A stretch of 33,220 nt of DNA. It comes from a virus. The translations under genes were made by a program, and so were the position numbers. The stretch lies in IMG/VR virus record IMGVR_UViG_3300017776_000075, positions 1-33,220 of that record; one strand, given 5' to 3'. Position 1 is the stretch's first letter. Every line of letters starts with the position of its first letter. The notes under the pieces were generated by a model. It searched no databases. It was not told the origin of the DNA and saw only the letters and a program-made list of their open reading frames with translations. This document shows positions 1 through 6,621 of the stretch, in pieces.

Positions 1-164
1 ACGTTGACGCAGACGGCAATGAGGTTGAGGCAGATGCTGAAGGTGCTATTGCCAAGAACCGCAAGGGCATCCGATACCCTGAGTTGCTGGCGTTTGTGGG
101 TGCAGCTACTGAACAGCGGCTGGCTGACATTGAGACACGTCTGACCGCATTGGAGACAGCATAA
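1..164 (+). CDS. Tail fibre protein, C-terminal fragment (5' end outside window)
   Basis: The reading frame that starts at base 3 is open to the TAA at 162-164 and gives about 53 C-terminal residues. It includes G-I-R-Y-P-E-L-L-A-F-V and then a heptad-like helix (EQRLADIETRLTALE). Phage fibres and spikes with an S74-type intramolecular chaperone often end with a Tyr-Pro-Glu-Leu segment and a short coiled coil, so this is most likely the tail end of a large fibre or its chaperone. The stop overlaps the next ATG (taATG), and the fibre-type neighbours support the call. The catalytic part of any S74 domain would lie outside the window and cannot be checked. Confidence 0.6.
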   Translation, partial: VDADGNEVEADAEGAIAKNRKGIRYPELLAFVGAATEQRLADIETRLTALETA

Positions 165-673
165 TGGCAAAAGATAAGCTCACTGATTACGATGCCACCG
201 CGTCCAACAACACGGATGTTGGCGGTATATCTGTAGCTGAAGGGATGCTGCCCAGTGGCGTGAACAACGCCATCCGGGAGCAGATGAGCCATCTCGCTGA
301 CTTTGCGGCTGGCACCAGCGGTGTGGACGTTCTGAAGCTACAGGACAACACCGACACAAACAGCATCAAGCTGCAAGCGCCAGCAAGCGTGACCACTACT
401 GTGACGCTTACACTGCCTGACGGTGATGGTACAACGGGACAGACTATTGTAACTGATGGCGCTGGTACGTTAAGCTGGGGTTCTGGCGGTGGCGGGTCAT
501 TCTTAGGTGATAGTGGTGGCGGTACGGCTGACATCATTCGTGTGCATGAAAAGCAATTAGACACGAGTGTAACAGTATCCGCCACAGACAATGGTCTTTG
601 CGCTGGGCCGCTCACTTTGGCAACGGGCGTGGTTTTGACAGTCGCAACAGGCGGCACGATGGTGATAGCATGA
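164..673 (+). CDS. Tail fibre-like virion protein, paralogue of the gene at 32726
   Basis: This 169-residue protein has an N-terminal segment with the pattern GISVAEGMLPSGVNNAIREQM, followed by L-P-D-G-D-G-T-x-G-Q-T-(I/L)-(V/L)-T-D-G-A-G-T-L-S-W and a Gly-rich hinge. Both patterns are common in fibre proteins of marine phages. The protein aligns along its full length with the product at 32726-33214, so the two are paralogues. It probably forms a beta-structured shaft or attachment piece of the tail fibre. The start overlaps the stop of the upstream fibre gene, and the stop overlaps the next start (ATGA), so translation is likely coupled. The exact position in the virion is not known. Confidence 0.7.
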   Translation: MAKDKLTDYDATASNNTDVGGISVAEGMLPSGVNNAIREQMSHLADFAAGTSGVDVLKLQDNTDTNSIKLQAPASVTTTVTLTLPDGDGTTGQTIVTDGAGTLSWGSGGGGSFLGDSGGGTADIIRVHEKQLDTSVTVSATDNGLCAGPLTLATGVVLTVATGGTMVIA

Positions 674-1029
674 GCGAGTTAAGAGCAGACACAATCACAG
701 GCAGTGATGGCACAGGCCCAGTCACGCTGACTAAGCAGAGTGCGGCAAAGGCGTGGGCGAATTACGCTCATGCTACTGGATTGAGAGAAAGTTTTAATAT
801 CTCAACATTTACCGATAACGGAACGGGGGACTACTCTCTTTCTTTAACAAGTAGTTTTAGCAATGCAAACTATGCGGTAGGCGGAATATCTATAAGTGGT
901 GGAGATAGAACTGTCGTTCTTGATACAGCATCTACCGCATCTATTATAAGAACAAACAACTACGATACAAGCGCTGGAAGCGCCATTGATGGAGAATCGT
1001 CTTTCTCAGCACACGGAGACCTAGCCTGA
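670..1029 (+). CDS. Small fibre-type protein, tandem paralogue 1 of 3
   Basis: This 119-residue protein starts at ATG 670, which overlaps the previous stop as ATGA; an upstream non-ATG start would extend into the previous gene and is less likely. It has an N-terminal MSELRADTITG segment, then A-K-A-W-A-N-Y, S-F-N-I-S-T-F-T-D-N-G-T-G-D-Y and the C-terminal end HGDLA. The same order of motifs recurs in the next two genes. The AKAW...DNGTGDY pattern is widespread in phage fibre and receptor-tip proteins and suggests a compact beta-sandwich. Function as a fibre tip or decoration is inferred from context. Confidence 0.65.
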   Translation: MSELRADTITGSDGTGPVTLTKQSAAKAWANYAHATGLRESFNISTFTDNGTGDYSLSLTSSFSNANYAVGGISISGGDRTVVLDTASTASIIRTNNYDTSAGSAIDGESSFSAHGDLA

Positions 1030-1436
1030 TGTCTGAACTCAAAGTAGATACCCTCACTGGCAAGACCACCGCCAACGACATCACCGTGACTGTTGGTGCT
1101 AGTGCTACTATGTCTCTGGAACAGGGGTTGGCGAAGGCTTGGGTTAACTTTAATGGAACGGGAACGATTGTTTCTCGTGATTCACTGAACGTGTCTGGGT
1201 TGGTAGATAATGGAACGGGTTGGTATTCAGTTAATTTTGCCAATTCTATGGATAGTTCCGACTATTCTTCTACGGGTGCAGGCGGCGGGACAAGCGGCAT
1301 ACCGTTAACTAAAATTCCACCAACTAATGTTGTTTACAACACCTCTGGGTTTCAGCTTCAGACTTTAAATACTGCGTCTCAGGCAACTCTTGATACACAA
1401 ATTATAGGAACACAAAACTTCGGAGACTTAGCATAA
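1029..1436 (+). CDS. Small fibre-type protein, tandem paralogue 2 of 3
   Basis: This 135-residue product starts MSELKVDTLTGKT, nearly the same opening as its upstream neighbour. It keeps the core A-K-A-W-V-N-F, S-L-N-V-S-G-L-V-D-N-G-T-G-W-Y and ends FGDLA. A Gly-rich loop (GAGGGTSG) is specific to this copy. The start overlaps the upstream stop by one base (tgATG). It is likely an alternative or stacked tip domain of the tail fibre that arose by gene duplication. No enzymatic motif is visible. Confidence 0.65.
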   Translation: MSELKVDTLTGKTTANDITVTVGASATMSLEQGLAKAWVNFNGTGTIVSRDSLNVSGLVDNGTGWYSVNFANSMDSSDYSSTGAGGGTSGIPLTKIPPTNVVYNTSGFQLQTLNTASQATLDTQIIGTQNFGDLA

Positions 1437-1798
1437 TGGCTGGAAAAATTGTAGCAGATTTGCTGGAACACAGCACCGCTGGGTCAATCGCCACGAACTA
1501 TGTTGTCGAGGGTAGTGCGAAGGCTTATTGGAGAAGTGCTACTACTTACACACTAGGCGCATCCTTGAATGTTTCATCAATGACGGACAATAGCACGGGT
1601 AATTATGACGTTTCTTTTTCTAGTGCATTTGCTTCCAGCACTGACATAGTTAACACCTTTGGAAACGTTTCTAGCGTCTCAAGAACGTATGGCGGCTATG
1701 TTCTATCAGCTTCTCAAGTTTCTTGCAGAATGTTTAACTCTAGCGGAACAGCCAATGACACTAATGCAACGGGCAATGTTCACGGAGACCTAGCCTAA
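1436..1798 (+). CDS. Small fibre-type protein, tandem paralogue 3 of 3
   Basis: This 120-residue product lacks the MSEL opening but retains the core A-K-A-Y-W-R, S-L-N-V-S-S-M-T-D-N-S-T-G-N-Y-D-V-S-F and the terminal HGDLA. It is the most divergent of the three tandem copies, mainly in the N-terminal quarter and the last third, while the DNxTGxY core stays. The taATG overlaps on both sides make the three copies and the next gene one translationally coupled unit. A role as a fibre tip protein is inferred from the family pattern and context. Confidence 0.62.
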   Translation: MAGKIVADLLEHSTAGSIATNYVVEGSAKAYWRSATTYTLGASLNVSSMTDNSTGNYDVSFSSAFASSTDIVNTFGNVSSVSRTYGGYVLSASQVSCRMFNSSGTANDTNATGNVHGDLA

Positions 1799-2262
1799 TG
1801 AACACACCATCATTCAAAGGCACACACCTGTTTGACCGCCTATGCTGGGCAAAGGAAAACCTAGACGGTGTGCAGTCAGACTATCGTGTTGTTTATGAGG
1901 ACAGCATTGATGAGTGCGCCAAGATACTTGTGCCTGACCCCAACTGGATGGCGTGTGCATTGCAGGGCGGTATCCTGCCGCCAGTGTGGGTCTACTGGGA
2001 ACTGGCAAAAGACGAAGCGCAGCCTGACTTCAAAAAACATACGCGCGGCTACCTGCTGCACGAGACTGAGCCAATGCCAGCGATGACAGAAGAAGAAGCA
2101 ATCGAATACCTAATTCAGAAGGATATCCCTCAGTCTGTCTGGCAGAATTGGGATGAGGGCAACCGCCCGACTATGGTAATATGTAAAAAGCAACAATTAC
2201 CGCAGACAAGAGAATGGCGCAATTCGTGGCGCATATCTGATGAACTAAACTTAGCCGCTTAG
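1798..2262 (+). CDS. Conserved phage protein next to fibres, possible fibre assembly factor
   Basis: This 154-residue soluble protein is rich in Trp and acidic residues and has no signal peptide or membrane segment. It ends with a P-Q-T-R-E-W-R-N-S-W-R-I stretch, related to the N-R-D-F-R-G-A-W stretch near the start of the next protein. Both resemble the R-x-W/F-R-x-x-W signature found in small phage proteins that sit just after tail fibre genes and act as assembly factors. I do not recognise a named family for the whole protein. It starts on the stop of the upstream fibre gene and is followed by a separate ribosome site. Confidence 0.5.
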   Translation: MNTPSFKGTHLFDRLCWAKENLDGVQSDYRVVYEDSIDECAKILVPDPNWMACALQGGILPPVWVYWELAKDEAQPDFKKHTRGYLLHETEPMPAMTEEEAIEYLIQKDIPQSVWQNWDEGNRPTMVICKKQQLPQTREWRNSWRISDELNLAA

Positions 2263-2271
2263 GAGATTATA

Positions 2272-2631
2272 ATGGCTGTTTCAACTTATATCGTGGATAA
2301 GGACGGTAATCAGATTGATGCCTCAACTGCTACCGTTCCAGCAAATCGTGACTTTCGTGGTGCTTGGTCACTGTCAGGCTCAGTGATTTCTGAGGACTTG
2401 GCAAAGGCAAAGGAAATCTTTGCCGACAAGGTGCGTGAAGCCCGTGGCCCACTGCTTGAAGCGTTAGACACAGATTATATGAAAGCACTGGAAACAAGCG
2501 CAGACACAACACAGATTGTGGCTGACAAGCAAGCACTGCGTGATGCACCGATTGCTGGCAACAGCGCATCGACTATTGCTGAGTTAAAGGCCGCTTGGCC
2601 TTCTTGCTGTGGTGTTAGCCCTTACGCATAA
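2272..2631 (+). CDS. Putative tail fibre assembly chaperone
   Basis: This 119-residue protein has a good ribosome site (AGGAG) six bases before the ATG. It shows V-P-A-N-R-D-F-R-G-A-W near residue 22, a helical middle (LAKAKEIFADKVREARGPLLEALDTDYMKALE in two parts), K-Q-A-L-R-D-A-P and a C-terminal E-L-K-A-A-W-P. This arrangement is common in small phage proteins that follow the fibre genes and are annotated as tail assembly or fibre chaperones. The helical layout fits a chaperone rather than a virion shaft. The function is by family resemblance and position. Confidence 0.6.
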   Translation: MAVSTYIVDKDGNQIDASTATVPANRDFRGAWSLSGSVISEDLAKAKEIFADKVREARGPLLEALDTDYMKALETSADTTQIVADKQALRDAPIAGNSASTIAELKAAWPSCCGVSPYA

Positions 2632-2641
2632 GGACGCAAAA

Positions 2642-2866
2642 ATGGAAATGACCAGCCTCATAGACATGCTACTTGGCCTTGTTGTGGCTGGTGTTGCGTG
2701 GTTCCTGTCTGAGCAAAACAGAGAGCAGAAGCGGCTCAACATTTTGCTGAACAAGACCCGCGAGGAGTACGCCACACGGGCTGAAATGCGTGACGACATG
2801 CGTCAGGTTATGGAAGCCCTGCACCGTGTCGAGGACAAGCTCGACAAGGTGCTTGGTCGTTCCTAA
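2642..2866 (+). CDS. Small membrane protein with a coiled-coil domain
   Basis: The ATG at 2642 lies ten bases after AAGGA; the frame is open further upstream, but that part overlaps the previous gene. The product has 74 residues: one hydrophobic N-terminal helix (about residues 5-22, SLIDMLLGLVVAGVAWFL), then a charged amphipathic helix to the end. This topology is seen in phage spanin-like and holin-accessory proteins and in many uncharacterised phage membrane anchors. It heads a run of genes that leads to the lysis cassette, so a lysis role is possible but not shown. Confidence 0.6.
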   Translation: MEMTSLIDMLLGLVVAGVAWFLSEQNREQKRLNILLNKTREEYATRAEMRDDMRQVMEALHRVEDKLDKVLGRS

Positions 2867-3072
2867 TGTTTAAGGTTATAGTCCTAGCTTGTAGCGTAGT
2901 CGTGCCAGAGCAATGCTATGAGTATCACGACACACGCGGCCCGTACAAAGACCGCGAGAAATGCGTATCCCGCGCGCATGAGATGGGTAACGCTATAGCT
3001 CAGATAAACAAGGGCGCAATCATGCCTCAAAAATACAGATGTAAACAACTGACGCCGGGGCGGCTGACCTAA
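2866..3072 (+). CDS. Small secreted Cys-containing protein
   Basis: This 68-residue product starts on the stop of its neighbour (taATG). A short hydrophobic N-terminus (MFKVIVLACSVVV) could be a signal sequence. After it come three cysteines in the contexts P-E-Q-C-Y, E-K-C-V and R-C-K, which could form a disulphide in the periplasm. The layout (hydrophobic start, acidic/Tyr stretch, R-G-P-Y, E-x-C, Cys near the end) is shared with many unnamed small phage proteins. The 59-residue protein at 8433 has a similar plan. No function can be named. Confidence 0.55.
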   Translation: MFKVIVLACSVVVPEQCYEYHDTRGPYKDREKCVSRAHEMGNAIAQINKGAIMPQKYRCKQLTPGRLT

Positions 3073-3569
3073 TGGTAGTCGCAGAGGCGTTGGCCGGGAT
3101 TGCGCTTGTGAAGGCGGCGGTCGACGGCATCAAAAGCACAATCGGCACCGCGAAAGATATTTCGACCATTGCGTCTGACATCGACGCGCTGTTTCAAGGG
3201 TCGGACGAGGTTCAGAAGAAGGCGTCGAAAAAATCAGGCGTGAGGCTGGGTGATCAGTTTGGTGTTGATACCGTGGCAAAAGAGATTATTGACCAACGCC
3301 TTGCGGCGGAGGCGCTCAGGGAAGTTGCGGCGATGTGTGACCTGCGCTTCGGACACGGCACTTGGGCTTCAATACTTGCCGAACGGCAAAAGCGTATCCA
3401 AGAGCAGCGAGAGGCAGCGGCGAAGGCGCGAAAGGAAGCTCAGATTAAACACGATGAGATGATTGAAGGGCTAAAGGCTGCGCTAATAATATCCGGCACA
3501 ATCGCGGTGGCCGTTGGGCTGTTTGTTTTCTTTATGGTGTCGGTAGCCGGGGCAATCGGGATAGCGTGA
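3072..3569 (+). CDS. Phage membrane-associated protein with C-terminal TM segment
   Basis: The 165-residue product has an N-terminal Ala/Ile-rich helix (LAGIALVKAAVDGIKSTIG), a charged middle with a coiled-coil stretch at about residues 105-135 (RQKRIQEQREAAAKARKEAQ), and a strongly hydrophobic C-terminus (about 140-162) that looks like one membrane span. Proteins of this plan occur in marine phage genomes close to lysis or structural genes. It starts on the stop of the preceding gene, and its stop overlaps a GTG start. A role in the envelope, either lysis or DNA ejection, is plausible. No family name is claimed. Confidence 0.55.
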   Translation: MVVAEALAGIALVKAAVDGIKSTIGTAKDISTIASDIDALFQGSDEVQKKASKKSGVRLGDQFGVDTVAKEIIDQRLAAEALREVAAMCDLRFGHGTWASILAERQKRIQEQREAAAKARKEAQIKHDEMIEGLKAALIISGTIAVAVGLFVFFMVSVAGAIGIA

Positions 3570-3988
3570 TTAGCCACACCGCCACCGGCTTGATGGGCGA
3601 GTACGTCGCCGCCTCGGCTGTGTTACAGTTTGGGTATCGCGTCTCGATGGCGCAGCAAGATAAAATTGACCTAGTATGCTGGGGTGACGATAATGAATTT
3701 TATCGCGTACAAGTTAAGACTAGCCACTTGGTTAAGAATGAGAGGCGTCGCAGCCCGGTGTATCATTTCCAGCTTAGCAGTGGATGCAAGACTAAACATT
3801 TACCGAGCGAGGAAGACTATGACCTATTATGCCTTGTGGGCGCTGAGCATAGGCGCACGTTGTGGTTGCCAATCTGGTCAGTGCGCCAATATACGAAGCG
3901 CGTGTCGGCCAAGCTATTTGATGAGGCTGAGGCGGAGCGTGCGTCGTTTTTTAAGGCGATTGAAATTGTCAGGGAAATGAGACGATGA
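3566..3988 (+). CDS. PD-(D/E)XK family endonuclease
   Basis: The GTG at 3566 overlaps the upstream stop (GTGA), giving 140 residues; an internal ATG at 3593 would remove the residues just before the first motif. Visible motifs are G-x-x-G-E at residues 8-12, K-I-D-L-V with Asp35, and R-V-Q-V-K-T with Gln49 and Lys51. This is the E...D...QxK arrangement of small PD-(D/E)XK nucleases, including Holliday junction resolvase-like enzymes. It probably cuts or resolves DNA in the host cytoplasm. Its place just before the lysozyme is unusual for a recombination enzyme. It is one of four PD-(D/E)XK-type proteins in the window. Confidence 0.68.
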   Translation: MISHTATGLMGEYVAASAVLQFGYRVSMAQQDKIDLVCWGDDNEFYRVQVKTSHLVKNERRRSPVYHFQLSSGCKTKHLPSEEDYDLLCLVGAEHRRTLWLPIWSVRQYTKRVSAKLFDEAEAERASFFKAIEIVREMRR

Positions 3989-4434
3989 ACAAAGACAGAC
4001 TGCGTGAAGAACTGGCCGACGACGAGGGCTGCAAGTACGAAATATATCTCGACCACCTCGGGCTGCCGACGTTTGGTCTCGGCGCGCTTATAAAAGAAGG
4101 CGACCCAGAATACGGTCAGCCAGTCGGCACGCCAGTGTCAGAAGAGCGCGTGCGGCAGCGCTTCGCCTTAGACATAGCTGTGACGATCGAGGACTGCCAC
4201 CGCCTGTACAGCGACTTCGACGAGCTGCCGGAAGAGGCGCAGCTCGTAATCGCCAACATGTGCTTTAACCTCGGGTATCCCCGGCTGTCCAAATTCAAGA
4301 ACATGAAGGCCGCAGTCGACGCACGGGATTGGAACGAGGCCGCCGATCAGATGGTAGACAGCCGCTGGCACGATCAGGTCCCGAACCGGGCGAAGCGTCT
4401 GGTCGGACGCATAAGGAACTTGGTCAATGGCTGA
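3985..4434 (+). CDS. Endolysin, GH24 lysozyme (T4-type)
   Basis: This 149-residue enzyme hydrolyses the MurNAc-GlcNAc bond of peptidoglycan at the end of infection. The GH24 catalytic residues are present with exactly the T4 lysozyme spacing: Glu14 in D-D-E-G, Asp23 in Y-L-D-H and Thr29 in L-P-T-F-G-L-G. Further conserved helices include C-F-N-L-G-Y near residue 93 and the R-A-K-R-L-V-G-R-I C-terminal helix. There is no signal peptide, so release should need a holin, and two holin-like genes follow directly. The start overlaps the preceding stop (ATGA). Length is normal for the family. Confidence 0.93.
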   Translation: MNKDRLREELADDEGCKYEIYLDHLGLPTFGLGALIKEGDPEYGQPVGTPVSEERVRQRFALDIAVTIEDCHRLYSDFDELPEEAQLVIANMCFNLGYPRLSKFKNMKAAVDARDWNEAADQMVDSRWHDQVPNRAKRLVGRIRNLVNG

Positions 4435-4645
4435 GATTACGATGGAACGGTTTTTGCGTTGGAAGCTGTTACCGCGAGGCATGATGCTATTGAGCAGCCT
4501 GCTCGTGTGGGAAACGTCGAGCTGGTTTATGTATGACCTCGGCGCTGAGGCGACGACCCAGCAGACCGCGTTTGTCAGCACGATATGCGGCTGCTTCAGC
4601 GGCATGTTCGCAGTTTGGTTAAATCACGAGACGGTGAAAAAATGA
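4427..4645 (+). CDS. Holin-like two-TM membrane protein
   Basis: This 72-residue protein overlaps the lysozyme gene by eight bases. It has two hydrophobic stretches, about residues 18-36 (RGMMLLSSLLVWETSSWFM) and 50-66 (VSTICGCFSGMFAVWL), and a charged C-terminus (NHETVKK). Small two-TM proteins directly after an endolysin gene are typical of holins or of holin partners. The W-E-T-S-S-W-F-M-Y-D-L-G block recurs in related phages as far as I can recall. Which of this and the next gene makes the lethal hole cannot be decided from sequence. Confidence 0.6.
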   Translation: MAEITMERFLRWKLLPRGMMLLSSLLVWETSSWFMYDLGAEATTQQTAFVSTICGCFSGMFAVWLNHETVKK

Positions 4646-5016
4646 TAGCAGCACTAATACCGGCCGTTAGCGGCATCCTCGATAAATTTGTCCCCGACGC
4701 CGACACAAAGAACAAGCTGGCGCACGATCTCGCCACAATGGCCGAGAAACACGCTCAGGAGCTTGCTCTGGCGCAGATAGAGGTTCTCAAGGCAGATGCC
4801 AAGGGTAACTGGTTCCAAGCGAGCTGGCGCCCCCTCATAGGCTGGATATGCGGCCTGTCGCTGGGCATCAACTATATGGTGTCGCCTATTGCGGCTGGGT
4901 TTGGCGTCGCAATCCCGCAGGCTGACATGTCGGTGATGATGCCGCTAATGTTTGGCATGCTAGGCATCGGCGGCATGCGGTCATTCGACAAGGCGAAGAA
5001 GACCGACACAAAGTAA
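4642..5016 (+). CDS. Holin of the gene-transfer-agent three-TM type
   Basis: The ATG at 4642 overlaps the upstream stop (ATGA) and gives 124 residues; the longer open frame upstream lies inside the previous gene. The protein has an N-terminal amphipathic helix, an Ala/Glu-rich helix (residues about 30-50), then N-W-F-Q-A-S-W-R-P-L-I-G-W and hydrophobic stretches at about 65-80, 82-92 and 98-112. The W-R-P-x-I-G-W motif after a helical lead is the signature of the GTA_holin_3TM family, best known from alphaproteobacterial gene transfer agents and their phages. It probably permeabilises the inner membrane to let the lysozyme through. Confidence 0.82.
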   Translation: MIAALIPAVSGILDKFVPDADTKNKLAHDLATMAEKHAQELALAQIEVLKADAKGNWFQASWRPLIGWICGLSLGINYMVSPIAAGFGVAIPQADMSVMMPLMFGMLGIGGMRSFDKAKKTDTK

Positions 5017-5040
5017 AACCCCCCGCCGAAGCGAGGGGTC
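5015..5040 (-). terminator. Intrinsic terminator of the leftward operon
   Basis: Read on the minus strand, CCCC-U-CGC-UUCG-GCG-GGGG folds into a stem with a one-base bulge and a C(UUCG)G tetraloop, followed by GGUUUUAC. This is a good intrinsic terminator for transcription arriving from the leftward genes. On the plus strand no T-tract follows, so stopping of the lysis transcript would be weaker. Confidence 0.72.
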
Positions 5041-5049
5041 AGGGAGAAG

Positions 5050-5196
5050 CTATTTAACAGGGCTTTTCTTTCTGATCTTGAGCATCATGCTCTTGCTCGT
5101 GGTTGGCCTGTTAGTCCGACCCAGCCGGTCAACCGGTGGCTTTGCGGCTGGTATTGCGAGCGCCTTTTTTAATTCGTCAATCGTTGGTGTCTTCAT
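5050..5196 (-). CDS. Small basic protein, 48 residues
   Basis: Minus-strand ATG at 5194-5196 opens a 48-residue frame that begins MKTPTIDELKKALAIP and ends in a basic tail (MLKIRKKSPVK), with the stop at 5050-5052. It overlaps the 3' end of the upstream leftward gene by 20 bases and ends just ahead of the intrinsic terminator at 5015-5040, which fits a last gene of the operon. No family is recognised. The basic C-terminus could bind nucleic acid. The call rests on position and on clean placement between gene and terminator. Confidence 0.5.
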   Translation of the reverse strand: MKTPTIDELKKALAIPAAKPPVDRLGRTNRPTTSKSMMLKIRKKSPVK

Positions 5197-5371
5197 TTTC
5201 TACCCCTGTTCTGTAGCGCCGGTAATACCGGTCGCCGGTCTGCATGTTCTCAAAAGTAACGCTGTAACCGTCGCCTAGCTCTTCGATGTGGCGCGCCAGC
5301 ACGCTGATCTGCTGGCCTCGATCGTCGATGATCCACGCCCATTCGTTAACTTTAAATGAAATCTCACTCAT
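5177..5371 (-). CDS. Small hypothetical protein
   Basis: The minus-strand ATG at 5371 follows AGAGGTGAC, a good ribosome site; the longer upstream frame would run back through the terminator hairpin at 5392-5411 and is rejected. The product has 64 residues (MSEISFKVNEWAWIIDDRG at the start) with alternating hydrophobic and charged residues, E-N-M-Q-T-G-D-R-Y-Y-R-R-Y and an acidic end. It looks like a small beta-barrel (SH3-like) fold, but this is only a guess. It lies after a terminator, so it may have its own promoter or be made by read-through. Confidence 0.55.
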   Translation of the reverse strand: MSEISFKVNEWAWIIDDRGQQISVLARHIEELGDGYSVTFENMQTGDRYYRRYRTGVENEDTND

Positions 5372-5385
5372 ATTGTCACCTCTGA

Positions 5386-5412
5386 AAAGAACCCCCAGCC
5401 GAAGCCGGGGGC
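5386..5412 (-). terminator. Internal intrinsic terminator in leftward operon
   Basis: On the minus strand CCCCC-G-GC-UUCG-GC-U-GGGGG pairs as five plus two base pairs around a UUCG loop, with one mismatch, and is followed by UUCUUUUC. It sits between the HTH gene (ending at 5450) and the start at 5371. It would reduce expression of the two last small genes relative to the exonuclease part. Confidence 0.7.
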
Positions 5413-5449
5413 AAGGTAGCGTCGGGACGGGAGGAATACCCGACGCCAA

Positions 5450-5662
5450 TTACAGTAGTCTAAAGCCGTGGGCGATGCCAGCGGTTTTCTCTGCGGCGCC
5501 TCGCTTGACCAGCGCGTTCATATATCTGGCGCACTGCGTCATCGACTTGCCGCTTTTTTCGGACAGCTCACGGATCGACGGGTAGTAGCCGTATTTGCGG
5601 TGGAACCGCGCTATCACCAGCCGGATGTGATGCTGCTTCGGGGTCAACGTAACCTCAGTCAT
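5450..5662 (-). CDS. LexA-like winged-helix DNA-binding protein without peptidase domain
   Basis: The ATG at 5662 follows GAGGTG and overlaps the upstream exonuclease gene by eight bases, giving 70 residues. The pattern T-P-K-Q-x-x-I-x-x-V-I-A-R-F-x-R-K-Y-G-Y-Y-P-S-I-R-E-L-S-E-K-S-G-K-S, then a second helix and A-L-V-K-R-G, matches the N-terminal DNA-binding domain of LexA. The S24 self-cleavage domain is absent. It may act as a small transcription regulator of the phage early region, possibly at the divergent control region at 7671-7780; the target is inference. Confidence 0.75.
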   Translation of the reverse strand: MTEVTLTPKQHHIRLVIARFHRKYGYYPSIRELSEKSGKSMTQCARYMNALVKRGAAEKTAGIAHGFRLL

Positions 5663-6620
5663 CACGCACCTCTTTTACCGTCAGCGTGTTCTGGCGCACC
5701 GTGCGGGCTGGCTTGCCCGGCGTGGCTGGCTTGGGCGGCTGTGCCTTAAACTGCCGCATCGGCCAGCGCACCGCGTATTTGGTGTTGCCGACGACGCCGG
5801 TTGCGGCCTCGTGGCTGCCCATAAATTCCTTTAGCGCCGCCTCAGCCTCGTCTATGTCCGCCTCGGCTGCCTTCTTGGCGTCCTTGGCGTTGACGAGCTG
5901 TGCGAGCCACTCAGCCTCGGTGGCGGGCAGATCCAGCGGCGGGGCGCCGTCGTCGACCCGCGGGTAGGCGGTGTTGCCGTCCGAGGATGACAGCACCGGA
6001 TACCACTCGATGTCGCGCTTGCGGCGCTCGAAGTCCTCGATGGCGTCGATTATCTTTGCCTGCACTGCCGCGTCGGCTTGGTACAGGAAGATGCGTAGCT
6101 CTACACCGCCGTATAGCACGCACACAGCGCCCCAAGTGGCTTTGCTGACCAGTAACTGCCCCTGTAGCTGTAGGACACCCCTGTGAGCCGCTGGCGCCTC
6201 TTCTGGCTTAGCGCTAGTCAGCTTGCTCTCCAGCACGCCCGTGCCGGTCACAAACACCCGGCCGTTGGGGCAGATGATGCCCTTGTCATAATCGGTGTCG
6301 ACCCAGCCACCGACACCGGCATCTGCGGTGCCATCGAGCGACGCCGCAAACGGTATCTTGTCGTAGAACAGCGCGTCGTGTTCGAGCTTCAAGTCGTCGA
6401 GGCCGAGGCGCTCGGTTGCGGTAAGCAGTATGACCGGCTCAAGTGTGTCGCCCCAATCGCATGCCTCGTTGCCGTTAAACGGCTTCGGGTCGGGTTTGCC
6501 CTCGATGTCTGCCAGCACGCTTGCCAGCAGATCGTTGGGTGTGTCGTAGGGCGACGCGTTCATCAGAGCCGGTATGCGGCTCGCGGTGATGATGTGATTT
6601 GGTGTTTTTTTACCGACCAT
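5655..6620 (-). CDS. YqaJ-type viral recombinase (lambda-exonuclease-like)
   Basis: This 321-residue protein matches the YqaJ/lambda Exo-type PD-(D/E)XK recombination nucleases. Visible signatures are I-T-A-S-R-I-P-A-L-M at 10-20, G-D-T-L-E-P with Glu61, the catalytic Asp96 in S-L-D-G-T, Glu131-Ser-Lys133, and the helix L-Q-L-Q-G-Q-L-L at 150-157. Such enzymes chew one strand of linear double-stranded DNA 5' to 3' so that a single-strand annealing protein can pair ends. No annealase of the Beta or RecT type is visible in this window. A helical region (about 235-265) and a Pro/Lys-rich tail follow the nuclease domain. Confidence 0.88.
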   Translation of the reverse strand: MVGKKTPNHIITASRIPALMNASPYDTPNDLLASVLADIEGKPDPKPFNGNEACDWGDTLEPVILLTATERLGLDDLKLEHDALFYDKIPFAASLDGTADAGVGGWVDTDYDKGIICPNGRVFVTGTGVLESKLTSAKPEEAPAAHRGVLQLQGQLLVSKATWGAVCVLYGGVELRIFLYQADAAVQAKIIDAIEDFERRKRDIEWYPVLSSSDGNTAYPRVDDGAPPLDLPATEAEWLAQLVNAKDAKKAAEADIDEAEAALKEFMGSHEAATGVVGNTKYAVRWPMRQFKAQPPKPATPGKPARTVRQNTLTVKEVRDD

Positions 6621-6621
6621 T

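Noticed and set aside
5078-5278. Plus-strand frame of 66 codons with hydrophobic start after the holin
   Set aside because: It runs antisense over two leftward small genes, has no ribosome site and lies past the end of the lysis genes.
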